The position numbers were made by a program, and so were the translations under genes. Positions 1-6,972 of a stretch of 13,250 nucleotides of DNA are shown in pieces (the first letter of the stretch is position 1; every line of letters starts with the position of its first letter). Under the pieces are notes generated by a model. The model had not been told where the DNA came from, ran no database searches, and saw only the letters and a list, made by a program, of their open reading frames with translations. The stretch is taken from NCBI RefSeq assembly GCF_946885725.1, contig NZ_CAMPGZ010000117.1, positions 1-13,250 on the forward strand, read 5' to 3'. This stretch comes from an uncultured Nocardioides sp. GTDB lineage: Bacteria; Actinomycetota; Actinomycetes; Propionibacteriales; Nocardioidaceae.

Positions 1-1
1 C

Positions 2-1759
2 GTCGGGCGCGAGGACGGCGCGGCGCTCGACGAGTCCTACCGGTTCCTGCGCACGCTGGAGCACCGCATGCAGCTCGCGAAGCTCCGGCGGACGCACGTC
101 GTACCCACCGACGAGCACGAGCTGCGCTGCCTCGGCCGGGCGATGGGGATCCGCAAGGACCCGGCCGACGAGCTGGAGAAGGAGTGGAAGCGGCACAAGC
201 GCGAGGTGCGGCGGCTGCACGAGAAGCTCTTCTACCGGCCACTGCTCACCGCGGTCGCGAAGCTGCCGGGCGACGAGGTGCGGCTGTCGCCGGAGGCGGC
301 GCAGGCGCGGCTGGCGGCGCTCGGGTACGACGACCCGGTCGCCGCGATGCAGCACCTGGAGGCGCTGACCGCCGGGGTGAGCCGGCGGGCGAGCATCCAG
401 CGGACGCTGCTGCCGGCGATGCTCGAGTGGTTCGCCGAGTCGCCGAACCCGGACGCCGGCCTGCTGGGCTTCCGGCGCATCTCCGACGCGCTCGGGTCGA
501 CGCACTGGTACCTCAAGACGCTGCGCGACGAGGGGCAGGTCGCGCAGCGGCTCGCCACCCTGCTGGCGACGAGCCGCTTCGCGACCGACCTGCTCCAGCG
601 CGCTCCCGAAGGTGTGCGGATGCTCGGCGAGGACAACGGCCTGGTGCCGCGCTCGCGGGAGCTTCTCGACAAGGAGATGGACGCGGCCGCGCGGCGGCAC
701 GACGACCCGGTCGAGGCGATCACCGCGCTGCGAGCGATCCGGCGACGCGAGCTGTTCCGGATCGCCGTCGCCGACCTGCTGGGGGAGCTGGACGTCGCCG
801 CCACCGGGCGCGCGCTCACCGACCTGACCAGCGCCACGCTCGACGCGGCGCTGACCGTGGCGACGAAGGCGGTCGAGGCCGAGCGCCGCGCCCCGATGCC
901 GACCCGGATCGCGATCATCGCGATGGGCCGGTTCGGGGGAGCGGAGCTGGGGCTCGGCAGCGACGCCGACGTGATGTTCGTGCACGAACCCGTCGAGGGC
1001 GCTGCCGCGCAGGATGCGGCGCGCGCCGCGCACGACGTCATCCAGGAGATGCGTCGGCTGCTCGCGCTGCCCGGCACCGACCCTGAGCTCGTCGTCGACG
1101 CGGACCTGCGGCCCGAGGGTCGCCAGGGCCCGCTGGTGCGCACGCTCGAGTCGTACGCCGGCTACTACGCGAAGTGGTCGGCGGTGTGGGAGGCGCAGGC
1201 GCTGCTGCGTGCCGACCCGTCGATCGGCGACCCCGACCTGCGCCGCCGCTTCCGCGAGCTCATCGACCCGCTGCGCTTCCCGGCCGAGGGCATCAGCCCC
1301 GACGACGTACGAGAGGTGCAGCGGATCAAGGCCCGCGTAGACGCCGAGCGCCTCCCGCGCGGCGCCGACCCGGCCACCCACCTCAAGCTCGGCCGGGGCG
1401 GGCTCGCCGACGTCGAGTGGACCGTGCAGCTGCTGCAGATGCAGCACGCCGGCCGCGTCGAGGGCCTGCGCACCACCCGGACGCTCGACGCGCTCAACGC
1501 CGCCGTCGAGGCCGACCTGATCCCCGCCGAAGACGCCCAGGCCCTCGCCGCCGCCTGGCGGATGGCCAGCGGCCTGCGCAACGCGATCGTCCAGGTGCGC
1601 GGCAAGGGCTCCGACCAGCTCCCGCGCGACACCCGCGATCGCGCCGCCGTCGCGCATATCCGCGGCTACGCCCCCGGCGAGTCCGACAAGATGGTCGACG
1701 ACTACCTGCGAGTCACCCGCCGCGCCCGCCGCGTCGTGGAGCGGGTGTTCTGGGGGTAG
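2..1759 (+). CDS. glnE: Bifunctional glutamine synthetase adenylyltransferase/deadenylylase, C-terminal part (5' end outside window)
   Basis: GlnE attaches and removes AMP on glutamine synthetase and so tunes nitrogen assimilation in the cytoplasm. The reading frame is open from base 2, and 585 residues are visible, somewhat more than half of a usual ~1000-residue actinobacterial GlnE. The visible part starts at the end of the first nucleotidyltransferase unit (FLRTLEHRMQL), passes through a helical linker, and contains the whole second nucleotidyltransferase domain. Its metal-binding GSDADVMF motif is near base 955, preceded by MGRFGGAELG. The C-terminal helical motif GRGGLADVEWTVQLLQMQHA follows near base 1390. 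In E. coli GlnE the C-terminal unit is the adenylylating one, so that activity looks intact here. The first in-frame ATG (base 68) is internal, not the start. No strong terminator follows. Family assignment is firm. Confidence 0.96.
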   Translation, partial: VGREDGAALDESYRFLRTLEHRMQLAKLRRTHVVPTDEHELRCLGRAMGIRKDPADELEKEWKRHKREVRRLHEKLFYRPLLTAVAKLPGDEVRLSPEAAQARLAALGYDDPVAAMQHLEALTAGVSRRASIQRTLLPAMLEWFAESPNPDAGLLGFRRISDALGSTHWYLKTLRDEGQVAQRLATLLATSRFATDLLQRAPEGVRMLGEDNGLVPRSRELLDKEMDAAARRHDDPVEAITALRAIRRRELFRIAVADLLGELDVAATGRALTDLTSATLDAALTVATKAVEAERRAPMPTRIAIIAMGRFGGAELGLGSDADVMFVHEPVEGAAAQDAARAAHDVIQEMRRLLALPGTDPELVVDADLRPEGRQGPLVRTLESYAGYYAKWSAVWEAQALLRADPSIGDPDLRRRFRELIDPLRFPAEGISPDDVREVQRIKARVDAERLPRGADPATHLKLGRGGLADVEWTVQLLQMQHAGRVEGLRTTRTLDALNAAVEADLIPAEDAQALAAAWRMASGLRNAIVQVRGKGSDQLPRDTRDRAAVAHIRGYAPGESDKMVDDYLRVTRRARRVVERVFWG

Positions 1760-1780
1760 GCGCTGTCGGTTTACCACCGG

Positions 1781-1879
1781 CTGCTGGGATCCCGTCGCGA
1801 CCGGGCCGAAACTTCACGTGGGATCCGCAAGGAACGCGTGGGCTGCTCTGTGGATAACCGGGTGTCGGAATCCCAGCAG
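1781..1879. repeat. Imperfect long-range inverted repeat in glnE 3' region
   Basis: CTGCTGGGAT at 1781-1790 is exactly complementary to ATCCCAGCAG at 1870-1879. Pairing continues inward with mismatches for several bases (CCG at 1792-1794 with CGG at 1866-1868). The arms enclose about 80 bp. It could fold at the end of the glnE transcript, or be the ends of a small decayed element; neither is proven. Confidence 0.4.
1849..1857 (-). promoter_or_regulatory. Perfect match to DnaA box
   Basis: The plus strand reads TGTGGATAA, so the minus strand reads TTATCCACA, identical to the classic DnaA box. It is single, with no cluster of boxes or AT-rich unwinding region around it, so this is not an origin. 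It could titrate DnaA or be a chance match. Confidence 0.35.
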
Positions 1880-1958
1880 AAGGTGTTTCTCCGTCACTTC
1901 TGGGCCCGATGCATCGCCCCGGAATTGGTCGAAGAAGGTCGGAAGTTTGGTACGGCGA

Positions 1959-2015
1959 AGGGCAAGACGCGCCGACTCGGCGGCCTGGTGAGGGCAAGAC
2001 GCGCCGACTCGGCGG
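1959..2015. repeat. Two exact copies of a 25-bp repeat, 32-bp period, with palindromic cores
   Basis: Bases 1959-1983 and 1991-2015 are identical over 25 bp, starting AGGGCAAGACGCG and ending CTCGGCGG, separated by 7 bp. Each copy contains a small hairpin core, CGCCGA-C-TCGGCG (1970-1982 and 2002-2014). The pair lies between the convergent ends of glnE and the ABC permease gene. The form suggests a dispersed intergenic palindromic repeat or a tandem binding site; I infer this from shape only. Confidence 0.75.
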
Positions 2016-2048
2016 GTTCTGGCGGGAGGTACGAGCCGGGTCGGCGTA

Positions 2049-3236
2049 TCAGGCTCCGAGCTTGAAGGCGTCGCGGTACTTGATGCGGCCGCCGGTGCGC
2101 AGGAGGGTGCGCTCGTAGAGGCGGCTGCCGACGCGGACGAAGACCGCGGCGGCGACGAGGGTGGCGGCGATGGCGACGGCGATCTGCCACCACGGGACGT
2201 CGCCCTGGGCCATCCGGCCGGGCATGACCATCGTCGACACGATCGGGAGCATCGAGACGATCGTCTGGATCTGCTCGCTGGCCAGGACCGAGATGAAGTA
2301 CGGCACGATCAGGATCAGCTGGCCGGGCATCGTCGTCGCCTGCAGGTCCTCCTGGCGCGAGGCCAGCGAGCCGGCGACGGACCAGAGCGCGGCGAGCGCC
2401 AGGAAGCCGAGCACGAAGAACAGCACGTACCACAGCGCCGCCCACGAGATGCCGGTCAGCAGCTCGCGCCGCCCCGTGACGGCGAGGCCGACGAGACCGA
2501 CCGCGACGAGCAGCACGACCTGCCCCAGCGCGAGCACGGTGTTGCCGATGATCTTGCCCCAGAGCAGGGACCGGATCGGTACGGCGGCGGCGAGGATCTC
2601 GACGACGCGGGACTCCTTCTCCTGCGTGACGCTCTGCGCGATCGACATGCCGAAGCCGAGGGCGGTCATGAAGAACACCAGCGCGAACGCGAACGCGACG
2701 ACACTGCGCGCTCCGCTCTCGTCGGCGTTCTCGTCGAGCAGGCGTACGCCGATGTCGGTCCCCTCGTTGAGCGCCTCGAGGTCGACGCCCTGCGCGGCGG
2801 CGTTGCGCTCCAGCACGTCGCGCGACACCGCGGTGGTGAGCGCCGCGCGCAGCCCGGTGTCGATCTCGTCGTCGCCGAGGAGCTCGTAGCCGTCGTCGCC
2901 GCGCACGAGGGCGGCGTCGGCGTCCCCTTCGCGGACCGAGACCTCCGCCGCGGCGAGGTCGTCCACCTCCTCCACGGTGATCGAGGCGTCCGGGTTGTCG
3001 GCCTGGAGAAGCGTCTCGGCCTGCTGCACGAGCGCCGAGTCCTGGCCGCCCACGACGGCGACGTCGAAGTCGTCCGAATTGCCGTCGATGATCGAGCCCA
3101 CGACGAAGAACCCGATCAGGAACAGCAATGTGAACACCGTCGCGCCGATGAACGTCTTGTCGCGCACCTTGGTCATGAACTCCCGCTCGGCGACGATCCG
3201 CCAGACCGGGGTGGTACGGGTGCTGGTGCTGCTCAT
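2049..3236 (-). CDS. ABC-2 type transporter permease (NatB-like)
   Basis: This 395-aa integral membrane protein is the likely channel subunit of the exporter whose ATPase is encoded just upstream. One membrane helix lies at about residues 28-50, then a long extracytoplasmic domain (about 52-175). A C-terminal bundle of helices follows at about 177-199, 225-255, 263-289, 304-340 and 349-369. The motif TQEKESRVVEIL (204-215), typical of NatB/ABC-2 permeases, sits after the second helix. The start is the ATG at 3236: it overlaps the ATPase stop by 4 bp (ATGA) and has GGGAGG 7 bp upstream (3244-3249). Longer in-frame readings only run back into the ATPase gene. Substrate unknown; this family exports ions, drugs, antimicrobial peptides or lipids. 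Confidence 0.92.
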   Translation of the reverse strand: MSSTSTRTTPVWRIVAEREFMTKVRDKTFIGATVFTLLFLIGFFVVGSIIDGNSDDFDVAVVGGQDSALVQQAETLLQADNPDASITVEEVDDLAAAEVSVREGDADAALVRGDDGYELLGDDEIDTGLRAALTTAVSRDVLERNAAAQGVDLEALNEGTDIGVRLLDENADESGARSVVAFAFALVFFMTALGFGMSIAQSVTQEKESRVVEILAAAVPIRSLLWGKIIGNTVLALGQVVLLVAVGLVGLAVTGRRELLTGISWAALWYVLFFVLGFLALAALWSVAGSLASRQEDLQATTMPGQLILIVPYFISVLASEQIQTIVSMLPIVSTMVMPGRMAQGDVPWWQIAVAIAATLVAAAVFVRVGSRLYERTLLRTGGRIKYRDAFKLGA

Positions 3237-4117
3237 CGGACTGCCTCCCGGTAGACCTGGGCGAGGGGACGGACGACGCGCGCGAACTCCGCGACCTGCG
3301 CCGTGCCCTGGACGATCTCGAGCACCTTCTCGGGCGGCCCGTCGATGATCTCGACGAGCGCCTGGGAGCCCTGAGCGTCGAGCACGGAGATCTGCGGCAG
3401 GTCGCGCAGCGCCCCGGCGTCGGCGTCGCCGGCGAGCACGATCCGGTAGCGGTCGGCCTGCCGCCCGCGCAGCTCGTCGACCGACCCGGCCGCGACGAGC
3501 CGGCCGCCCGCGAGGATCACCAGGTCGTCGCACAGGTTCTCGACGAGCTCGAGCTGGTGCGAGGAGAACAGCACCGGCATCTGCGGCGTCACCTCGTCGC
3601 GCAGCAGCGACACCATCGAGTCGACGGCGATCGGGTCGAGGCCGCTGAACGGCTCGTCCATCACCAGCGCGTCGGGCCCGTGCACGAGCGCGGCGGCGAT
3701 CTGCACGCGCTGCTGGTTGCCGAGCGACAGGGTCTCCAGTACGTCGCCGGCGCGTTCCTCGAGGCCGAGTCGCTCGAGCAGGTCGCGGGCGCGCACGGCC
3801 GCGTCGGAGGCGTCCATGCCGTGCAGGCGGCCGAAGAACACGAGCTGGTCGAGCACCTTCATCTTCGGGTACAGGCCCCGCTCCTCGGGCATGTAGCCGA
3901 TCCGGCGCCGCTGCTCGGTGGTGATCGGGGCGCCGTCCCAGGTCACGGTCCCGCGGGTCGCGGCGAGCACGCCGACGATGATCCGCATCGTCGTGGTCTT
4001 GCCGGCCCCGTTGGCGCCGACGAAGCCGGTCATCCGGCCGGGGCGTACGTCGAACGAGACCCCGTCGAGCACGGTCTTGTCCCCGTAGACGCGGGTGAGG
4101 TCGTGGACGCTGAGCAT
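3233..4117 (-). CDS. ABC transporter ATP-binding protein (NatA/CcmA-like, with C-terminal extension)
   Basis: This cytoplasmic ATPase of 294 aa drives the adjacent ABC-2 permease. Walker A is GANGAGKT (residues 34-41), the Q-loop region has MPEERGLYPKM (76-86), the signature is LSLGNQQR (130-137), Walker B is ALVMDEP (150-156) with the D-loop SGLD (158-161), and the switch histidine is H187 in SSHQ. Residues after about 215 form the accessory C-terminal domain usual in this subfamily (DUF4162 type). The start ATG at 4117 has no convincing Shine-Dalgarno. A TAGGGT box lies exactly 6 bp upstream, fitting leaderless transcription. The gene shares its last 4 bp with the permease gene and lies 77 bp after a response regulator gene, which suggests that regulator controls it. 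Confidence 0.95.
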   Translation of the reverse strand: MLSVHDLTRVYGDKTVLDGVSFDVRPGRMTGFVGANGAGKTTTMRIIVGVLAATRGTVTWDGAPITTEQRRRIGYMPEERGLYPKMKVLDQLVFFGRLHGMDASDAAVRARDLLERLGLEERAGDVLETLSLGNQQRVQIAAALVHGPDALVMDEPFSGLDPIAVDSMVSLLRDEVTPQMPVLFSSHQLELVENLCDDLVILAGGRLVAAGSVDELRGRQADRYRIVLAGDADAGALRDLPQISVLDAQGSQALVEIIDGPPEKVLEIVQGTAQVAEFARVVRPLAQVYREAVR

Positions 4118-4123
4118 GCCTCG

Positions 4124-4129
4124 ACCCTA
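4124..4129 (-). promoter_or_regulatory. -10 box of candidate leaderless promoter for the ABC operon
   Basis: On the minus strand TAGGGT is followed by six bases (CGAGGC) and then the ATG at 4117, placing +1 on the start codon. The hexamer 17 bp upstream (4147-4152) reads ACGACG, which does not resemble TTGACA, so the promoter would be expected to need an activator. Confidence 0.5.
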
Positions 4130-4153
4130 GGAAAGAACCGCCCGGTCGTCGTC

Positions 4154-4178
4154 CGTCCCGAGGGTGATCCTCGGGACG
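4154..4178. promoter_or_regulatory. Perfect palindrome upstream of ABC operon: candidate response-regulator operator or terminator
   Basis: CGTCCCGAGG (4154-4163) and CCTCGGGACG (4169-4178) are exact inverted copies with a 5-bp centre, GTGAT. The site starts one base beyond the -35 position of the ABC promoter; its centre is about 49 bp upstream of the ATPase start codon. This is a classic activator position. It also lies 17 bp after the response-regulator stop and could act as a hairpin terminator, though no T-run follows on the minus strand (the bases read GACGACGACC). I favour an operator. Confidence 0.55.
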
Positions 4179-4194
4179 CGGTACGGCGTCCGCG

Positions 4195-4872
4195 TCAGCC
4201 CTGAGGAGGACGCACCAGGCCGGAGCGGTAGGCCAGCACGACCGCCTGCACCCGGTCGCGCAGGCCCAGCTTGGTGAGGATGCGCGACACGTGCGTCTTC
4301 ACCGTCGCCGTGCCGACCACCAGCTCCTCGGCGATCTCGGCGTTGCTCCTGCCCTCGGCGATCAGCACGAGCACGTCGCGCTCGCGGTCGGTGAGCTCGT
4401 CGAGGCCGGGCTCCGCGACGGCGGTGGTGCGGGGCGCCGACTCCCGGGCGCGCTCGGCGGTGAAGCGCTCGATCAGGCTGCGGGTCATCTTCGGGGCGAG
4501 CAGCGCGTGCCCCTCGGCGACGTTGCGGATCGCGGCCACGAGCTCATCGGCCGAGCAGCTCTTGAGCAGGAACCCGGACGCTCCTGCGTCGAGCGCGGCG
4601 AACAGGTAGTCGTCGCGCTCGAACGTCGTCAGGATCACCACCCGCGTGTCGGAGGACGCCACGATCCGGCGGGTGGCCTCGATCCCGTCCATCGTCGGCA
4701 TCTGCACGTCCATCAGCACGACGTCCGGCGACAGCTGCTCGACCAGCTTCGTGGCGGCAAGACCGTCGGCGGCCTCGCCGACGAGCTCGATGTCGTCCTC
4801 GACCGAGAGGATCATCCTGAAACCGGTGCGCACCAGGTCCTGGTCGTCGACCAGCGCGACGGTGGCGGTCAT
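4195..4872 (-). CDS. NarL/FixJ-family response regulator
   Basis: This 225-aa DNA-binding regulator is the partner of the kinase encoded immediately upstream. The N-terminal receiver domain has the acidic pair D9/D10, the phosphoacceptor D55 in VVLMDVQMP, the switch threonines T82/T83 and the conserved K104 in GFLLKS. After a linker, the C-terminal LuxR-type helix-turn-helix (about residues 158-220) contains LTDRERDVL, NAEIAEEL and VKTHVSRIL. The start ATG at 4872 overlaps the kinase stop by 4 bp (ATGA) and is preceded at 7 bp by AGGAGG (4880-4885). The two proteins are therefore translationally coupled. Its target is most simply the palindrome at 4154-4178 before the ABC genes; that link is inferred from position. 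Confidence 0.95.
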   Translation of the reverse strand: MTATVALVDDQDLVRTGFRMILSVEDDIELVGEAADGLAATKLVEQLSPDVVLMDVQMPTMDGIEATRRIVASSDTRVVILTTFERDDYLFAALDAGASGFLLKSCSADELVAAIRNVAEGHALLAPKMTRSLIERFTAERARESAPRTTAVAEPGLDELTDRERDVLVLIAEGRSNAEIAEELVVGTATVKTHVSRILTKLGLRDRVQAVVLAYRSGLVRPPQG

Positions 4873-6137
4873 GTGGCGGCCTCCTGCGTGTCCCTCTCCA
4901 AGGGCAGCCGCACCCGCACCCGGAACCCGCCGTCGGGGCGCGGCCCGATCTCGTACTCGCCACCGTGCAACCCCGCGCGCTCGCGCAGCCCGGTCAGCCC
5001 GAAGCCGGTCCGCTGCTCGCCGGTGCGTCGCGGCGACCCCTGGTCGAGCACCTCGACCTCCACGGCGTCACCCTGTCCGACGTACCTCAGCACCACTTCC
5101 GCGCGCCGGGCCGTGGAGTGCCGGCGCACGTTGGTCAGCGCCTCCTGGACGGTGCGGTACGCCGACGTCCCGACCGCCGACGGCACCGGGAACTCGTCCC
5201 CGACGACCCGGTAGTCGACCGCGAGCCCCTCGTCGGCCGCCGCGCCCACGAGGTCGCGCAGCCCCGTCAGCGAGGGCTGCGCGCCGCGGTCGTCGTGGCC
5301 GTCGCGCAGCAGCCCGACCATCTGGTGCATCTCGCGGACGGCCGACTTGCTGGACGCCTCGATCGCGGCCAGCGCCTGGCGGCTGGCGGCGGGGTCGCGG
5401 TCGAGGACGTGCTTGGCAGCGGCGGCCTGCACGCCGATGCCGGTGACGTGGTGGGCCACCACGTCGTGCAGGTCGCGCGCGATCCGCAGCCTCTCGTCGA
5501 CGACCGCGCGCTGCGCGCTGAGGTCGCGCTCGGCGCGCAGCTCCTCCGCCTGCTGCCGCAGCAGCTCGCGCTGGTGCGCCGAGCGGTGCGCGGCCAACCC
5601 CCACGCCATCGCGCCGAAGAAGTAGACGATGTTCACGCCGAACGTGATCAGCGTGAGCGCGACGGCCGGGCTGGTGATGCCGGACGCGTCGGGTACGTCG
5701 GGGAAGGGCGAGGTCACGATCAGCTTGACGAGCCAGCCGAACATGCCCAGCACCACGACCGCGCTGGCGACGTACAACGCTCGCCGGCGGCGCGCCCACG
5801 CCCACGCGGAGTAGATCGACATGAAGTAGCCGATCTGCACGACAACCGACGCCGTCACCGGGGTCACCCGCTCGCCGGCGCCGTAGAACGCCAGCGAGCA
5901 CAGCAGCATCGTCGTGATCGGGAACCGCCGCCGGACCACGAGGGGCAGCACGGCTGCGGCGCCCCAGAGGAACGCCTCGGTCGTGCGGTCGCCGAAGTCC
6001 TCGACGGCCGGCGTGGAACGCAGCAGCTCGACCATGAGCAGCGACATCACGACCAGCCCGAGCCCGACCAGCAGGTCGGTGCGCTGCTGGTCGCGGGTGG
6101 GTGGCGGCCGCAGCCAGCCGTCGTCGAGCGCAAGCAC
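4869..6137 (-). CDS. Two-component sensor histidine kinase (HisKA_3 type, six membrane helices)
   Basis: This 422-aa membrane sensor is predicted to autophosphorylate and pass phosphate to D55 of the adjacent NarL-type regulator. Hydrophobic segments lie at about 22-40, 54-68, 74-86, 93-112, 119-141 and 158-181, with short loops and no large sensory domain. Such intramembrane-type kinases often sense envelope stress or their own transporter. A coiled linker (about 185-215) leads to the dimerisation/phosphoacceptor motif RIARDLHDVVAHH, phosphorylated at H224. The ATPase domain has the N-box around N336 (QEALTNVRRH), a D-x-G box at 365-367 and GFGLTGLRERA (378-388). The start is the GTG at 6137: no ribosome site precedes it, but TAGTCT sits exactly 6 bp upstream. 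It is translationally coupled to the regulator gene. Confidence 0.94.
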   Translation of the reverse strand: MLALDDGWLRPPPTRDQQRTDLLVGLGLVVMSLLMVELLRSTPAVEDFGDRTTEAFLWGAAAVLPLVVRRRFPITTMLLCSLAFYGAGERVTPVTASVVVQIGYFMSIYSAWAWARRRRALYVASAVVVLGMFGWLVKLIVTSPFPDVPDASGITSPAVALTLITFGVNIVYFFGAMAWGLAAHRSAHQRELLRQQAEELRAERDLSAQRAVVDERLRIARDLHDVVAHHVTGIGVQAAAAKHVLDRDPAASRQALAAIEASSKSAVREMHQMVGLLRDGHDDRGAQPSLTGLRDLVGAAADEGLAVDYRVVGDEFPVPSAVGTSAYRTVQEALTNVRRHSTARRAEVVLRYVGQGDAVEVEVLDQGSPRRTGEQRTGFGLTGLRERAGLHGGEYEIGPRPDGGFRVRVRLPLERDTQEAAT

Positions 6138-6143
6138 GCGACG

Positions 6144-6149
6144 AGACTA
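6144..6149 (-). promoter_or_regulatory. -10 box of leaderless promoter for the kinase/regulator operon
   Basis: The minus strand reads TAGTCT, then CGTCGC, then the GTG start at 6137. The hexamer fits TANNNT, and the 6-bp gap puts transcription start on the first base of the start codon. The -35 region would fall inside the inverted repeat at 6159-6180. Confidence 0.55.
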
Positions 6150-6158
6150 ACGAGCAGG

Positions 6159-6180
6159 CACCGACGCCCTACTGTCGGTG
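6159..6180. promoter_or_regulatory. Inverted repeat in the divergent kinase/PEP-mutase promoter: candidate operator
   Basis: CACCGAC (6159-6165) and GTCGGTG (6174-6180) are exact 7-bp inverted arms around 8 bp. The repeat covers the -10 box of the rightward gene and the -35 region of the leftward one, so one bound regulator could affect both. It does not resemble the palindrome at 4154-4178. Confidence 0.4.
6170..6175 (+). promoter_or_regulatory. -10 box of candidate leaderless promoter for PEP mutase-family gene
   Basis: TACTGT is followed by seven bases and the ATG at 6183, the geometry of a leaderless start. There is no Shine-Dalgarno before the ATG. Confidence 0.45.
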
Positions 6181-6182
6181 AC

Positions 6183-6968
6183 ATGCCCTCGACGTCGACC
6201 CCTGGGAAGGCGGCCCGGCTGCTGGAGCTGCACCGGGCGCCCGCGATCCTCACGCTCGTCAACGTCTGGGACGTCGCCAGCGCCCGTGTCGTCGCCGGCA
6301 TGCCCGGCATCCAGGCCCTGGCCACCGCCAGCCACTCGATCGCCGCGTCGCTCGGCTACGAGGACGGCGAGCACATCCCCGTCGCGGAGATGATCGCCGC
6401 CGTCGGACGCATCGTCGCCGCGACCGACCTACCGGTGACGGCCGACCTCGAGGCGGGGTACGGCGACCCGCCGGAGACGATCCGCAAGGCGATCGGCGTC
6501 GGCGCGGTCGGCGCCAACCTCGAGGACCAGATGAAGCCGCTCGCGGACGCGGTGGCCGCTGTGGAGGCGGCGGTGCGGGCCGCGAGTGCCGAGGGCGTCG
6601 ACGACTTCGTGCTCAACGCCCGCACGGACGCGTTCCTGCTGGCGGGGGACCGGGACCCGGCCGCGGTCCTGGAGGACGCCGTGGCCCGCGGCCGCGCGTT
6701 CCTCGAGGCCGGCGCGGCGGTGGTCTTCGTCCCGGGTCGGCTCGACGAGACCCAGGTCACGACCCTCGTGGACGCACTCGGACGGCAGCGGCTGTCCCTG
6801 CTGTCGATGCCGGGGGCGCTGTCGGTCGCGCGCATGGAGGAGCTCGGTGTCGCTCGGGTGTCGTTCGGGCCGTGGTCCCACCGGGCCGCGCTCACCGCGC
6901 TGCGGCACCTGACCGGCCGGGCACTGCGCGGGTCCGGCGTACCGGACGGGATCGAGCCGCTGACCTGA
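6183..6968 (+). CDS. Isocitrate lyase/phosphoenolpyruvate mutase family protein
   Basis: This 261-aa cytoplasmic TIM-barrel enzyme belongs to the PEP mutase/isocitrate lyase superfamily. Family features include the LVNVWDVASARV opening (25-36), the metal-site segment TADLEAGYGD (86-95, with D88 and E90), NLED (112-115) and NARTDAF (145-151). It lacks the KKCGH-type cysteine loop of isocitrate and methylisocitrate lyases. The reaction is therefore more likely C-C or P-C bond chemistry on a small oxoacid (for example oxaloacetate decarboxylase-like), and the substrate cannot be read from sequence. No phosphonate genes are nearby, which argues against a true PEP mutase. The same frame is open far upstream, antisense to the kinase, but the ATG at 6183 is chosen because a -10 box lies 7 bp before it and homology starts there. 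It converges on the next small gene with 4 bp between stops. Confidence 0.9.
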   Translation: MPSTSTPGKAARLLELHRAPAILTLVNVWDVASARVVAGMPGIQALATASHSIAASLGYEDGEHIPVAEMIAAVGRIVAATDLPVTADLEAGYGDPPETIRKAIGVGAVGANLEDQMKPLADAVAAVEAAVRAASAEGVDDFVLNARTDAFLLAGDRDPAAVLEDAVARGRAFLEAGAAVVFVPGRLDETQVTTLVDALGRQRLSLLSMPGALSVARMEELGVARVSFGPWSHRAALTALRHLTGRALRGSGVPDGIEPLT

Positions 6969-6972
6969 CCCG

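Noticed and set aside
1174..1857. Open frame overlapping glnE
   Set aside because: Arg/Pro/Ala-rich shadow inside a recognised GlnE domain.
1760..2048. Replication-origin or CRISPR-like element
   Set aside because: Only one DnaA box and two repeat copies with a 7-bp gap; there is no array of spacers and no AT-rich unwinding region.
3237..3533. Extended N-terminus of the ABC permease
   Set aside because: The extra residues are frame-shadow text of the ATPase gene; the ATG at 3236 has an overlapping stop/start and a ribosome site.
4965..6182. Long plus-strand open frame running antisense to the kinase into the PEP mutase-family gene
   Set aside because: It lies opposite a kinase with full domain structure, its translation is Arg/Ala/Gly-rich low-complexity text, and homology and promoter geometry both start at 6183.
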